The notes under the pieces: generated by a model
Told to the model about the DNA's origin: nothing
Databases searched by the model: none
Seen by the model: only the letters and a program-made list of their open reading frames with translations
Shown here: positions 56,423 to 56,560 of the stretch, in pieces
Layout of the letters: the number at the start of each line of letters is the position of its first letter
Numbering within the stretch: the stretch's first letter is position 1
Translations under genes and position numbers: made by a program
NCBI GenBank assembly: GCA_020348925.1
Contig: CP070758.1
Location: 1,449,793-1,506,352 of the forward strand
DNA length: 56,560 nucleotides
From: Gemmatimonadota bacterium
GTDB taxonomy: Bacteria > JBHIER01 > G020348925
Direction: 5' to 3'

Positions 56423-56560
56423 GAAAAAATTGTAATGCCTCAAACTTTGAGATATTGTGTACGAATACGGAGGATATCATGCGAAAGAAATGGATAGGCT
56501 GGTATCTTGCTCTGGTTCTCATGACCAATGTCACCCATTCCGAGGTCAGGAAGCTCGTTC
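56423..56560 (+). repeat. Copy 2 of the 138-bp direct repeat
   Basis: See the copy at 53871. It is cut by the window edge, so the true repeat may be longer. Upstream of it, 56345-56422 is only loosely similar to 53793-53870, although both spacers are exactly 134 bp long. Confidence 0.95.
56479..56560 (+). CDS. Second M14 carboxypeptidase gene, 5' end only
   Basis: Only 27 codons are inside the window. They are identical in DNA to the start of the 53927 gene (MRKKWIGWYLALVLMTN...), with the same GGAGGA site. It is probably a tandem duplicate; whether the rest is intact cannot be seen. Confidence 0.8.
   Translation, partial: MRKKWIGWYLALVLMTNVTHSEVRKLV

Overview
The window looks like a piece of an uncultured bacterium of the FCB (Fibrobacteres-Chlorobi-Bacteroidetes) superphylum or a neighbouring candidate phylum. 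This is inferred from style, not from a marker gene. It carries many very large secreted proteins that end in a dockerin and often in a type IX-like sorting tail (YPNPFNP ... GVYFYR ... LLK). It also has MacB-like ATPases, sigma54 regulation, and Gram-negative features (OprP-like porins, lipoproteins, a Tat-exported ferredoxin). No rRNA, tRNA, CRISPR array or insertion sequence was recognised.

Layout. (1) 364-2675: a thioredoxin-like lipoprotein whose frame is crossed by a UGA at the first position of its redox motif (U-K-W-C), followed by a SECIS-like hairpin. I read it as a selenoprotein. It overlaps gcvPB. (2) 2746-9387, minus strand: two secreted dockerin proteins. One is an M6 metalloprotease that also has cohesin-like modules and a sorting tail. 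(3) 9811-10722: ribonuclease Z. (4) 10955-25306: a large phosphate-acquisition region: DUF47 and PiT transporter, phoB (frameshifted), phoR, a porin, a short phosphate-binding-like protein, an extra histidine kinase, an OprP-like porin, then pstS-arsC-pstC-pstA-pstB-phoU. Two arrays of hexamers with an exact 11-bp period precede the porin units and look like PhoB boxes. (5) 25434-28237: a Tat-exported four-cluster ferredoxin and an aldehyde:ferredoxin oxidoreductase-family tungsten enzyme. (6) 28735-31453, minus: an NtrY/AtoS-like kinase and an NtrC-family regulator. (7) 31815-34033: a divergent membrane-fusion protein behind a -24/-12 sigma54 promoter and a 29-bp dyad, then a MacB-like ATPase. 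(8) 34215 to the end: a same-strand array of giant secreted proteins: two FG-GAP/VCBS proteins, two S41 peptidases, a beta-helix protein, an M28 peptidase, a second MacB-like ATPase, an M14 carboxypeptidase, and the start of a second, nearly identical M14 copy.

How it may work together. The phosphate region forms a coherent Pho regulon: outer-membrane porins, high-affinity Pst, low-affinity PiT and sensors. An arsenate reductase sits inside pst, where it could deal with arsenate entering by the same route. The peptidases (M6, S41 x2, M28, M14 x2) all belong to a dockerin-bearing secreted set, except that the second M14 is visible only at its start. One of them carries cohesin-like modules, so an extracellular peptidase assembly analogous to a cellulosome is a reasonable hypothesis. 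Some members are sorted by a type IX-like tail and some are not. The neighbouring exporter parts (one fusion protein, two ATPases, no permease seen) and the sigma54 switch may control this set. These links are inferred from sequence and gene order only.
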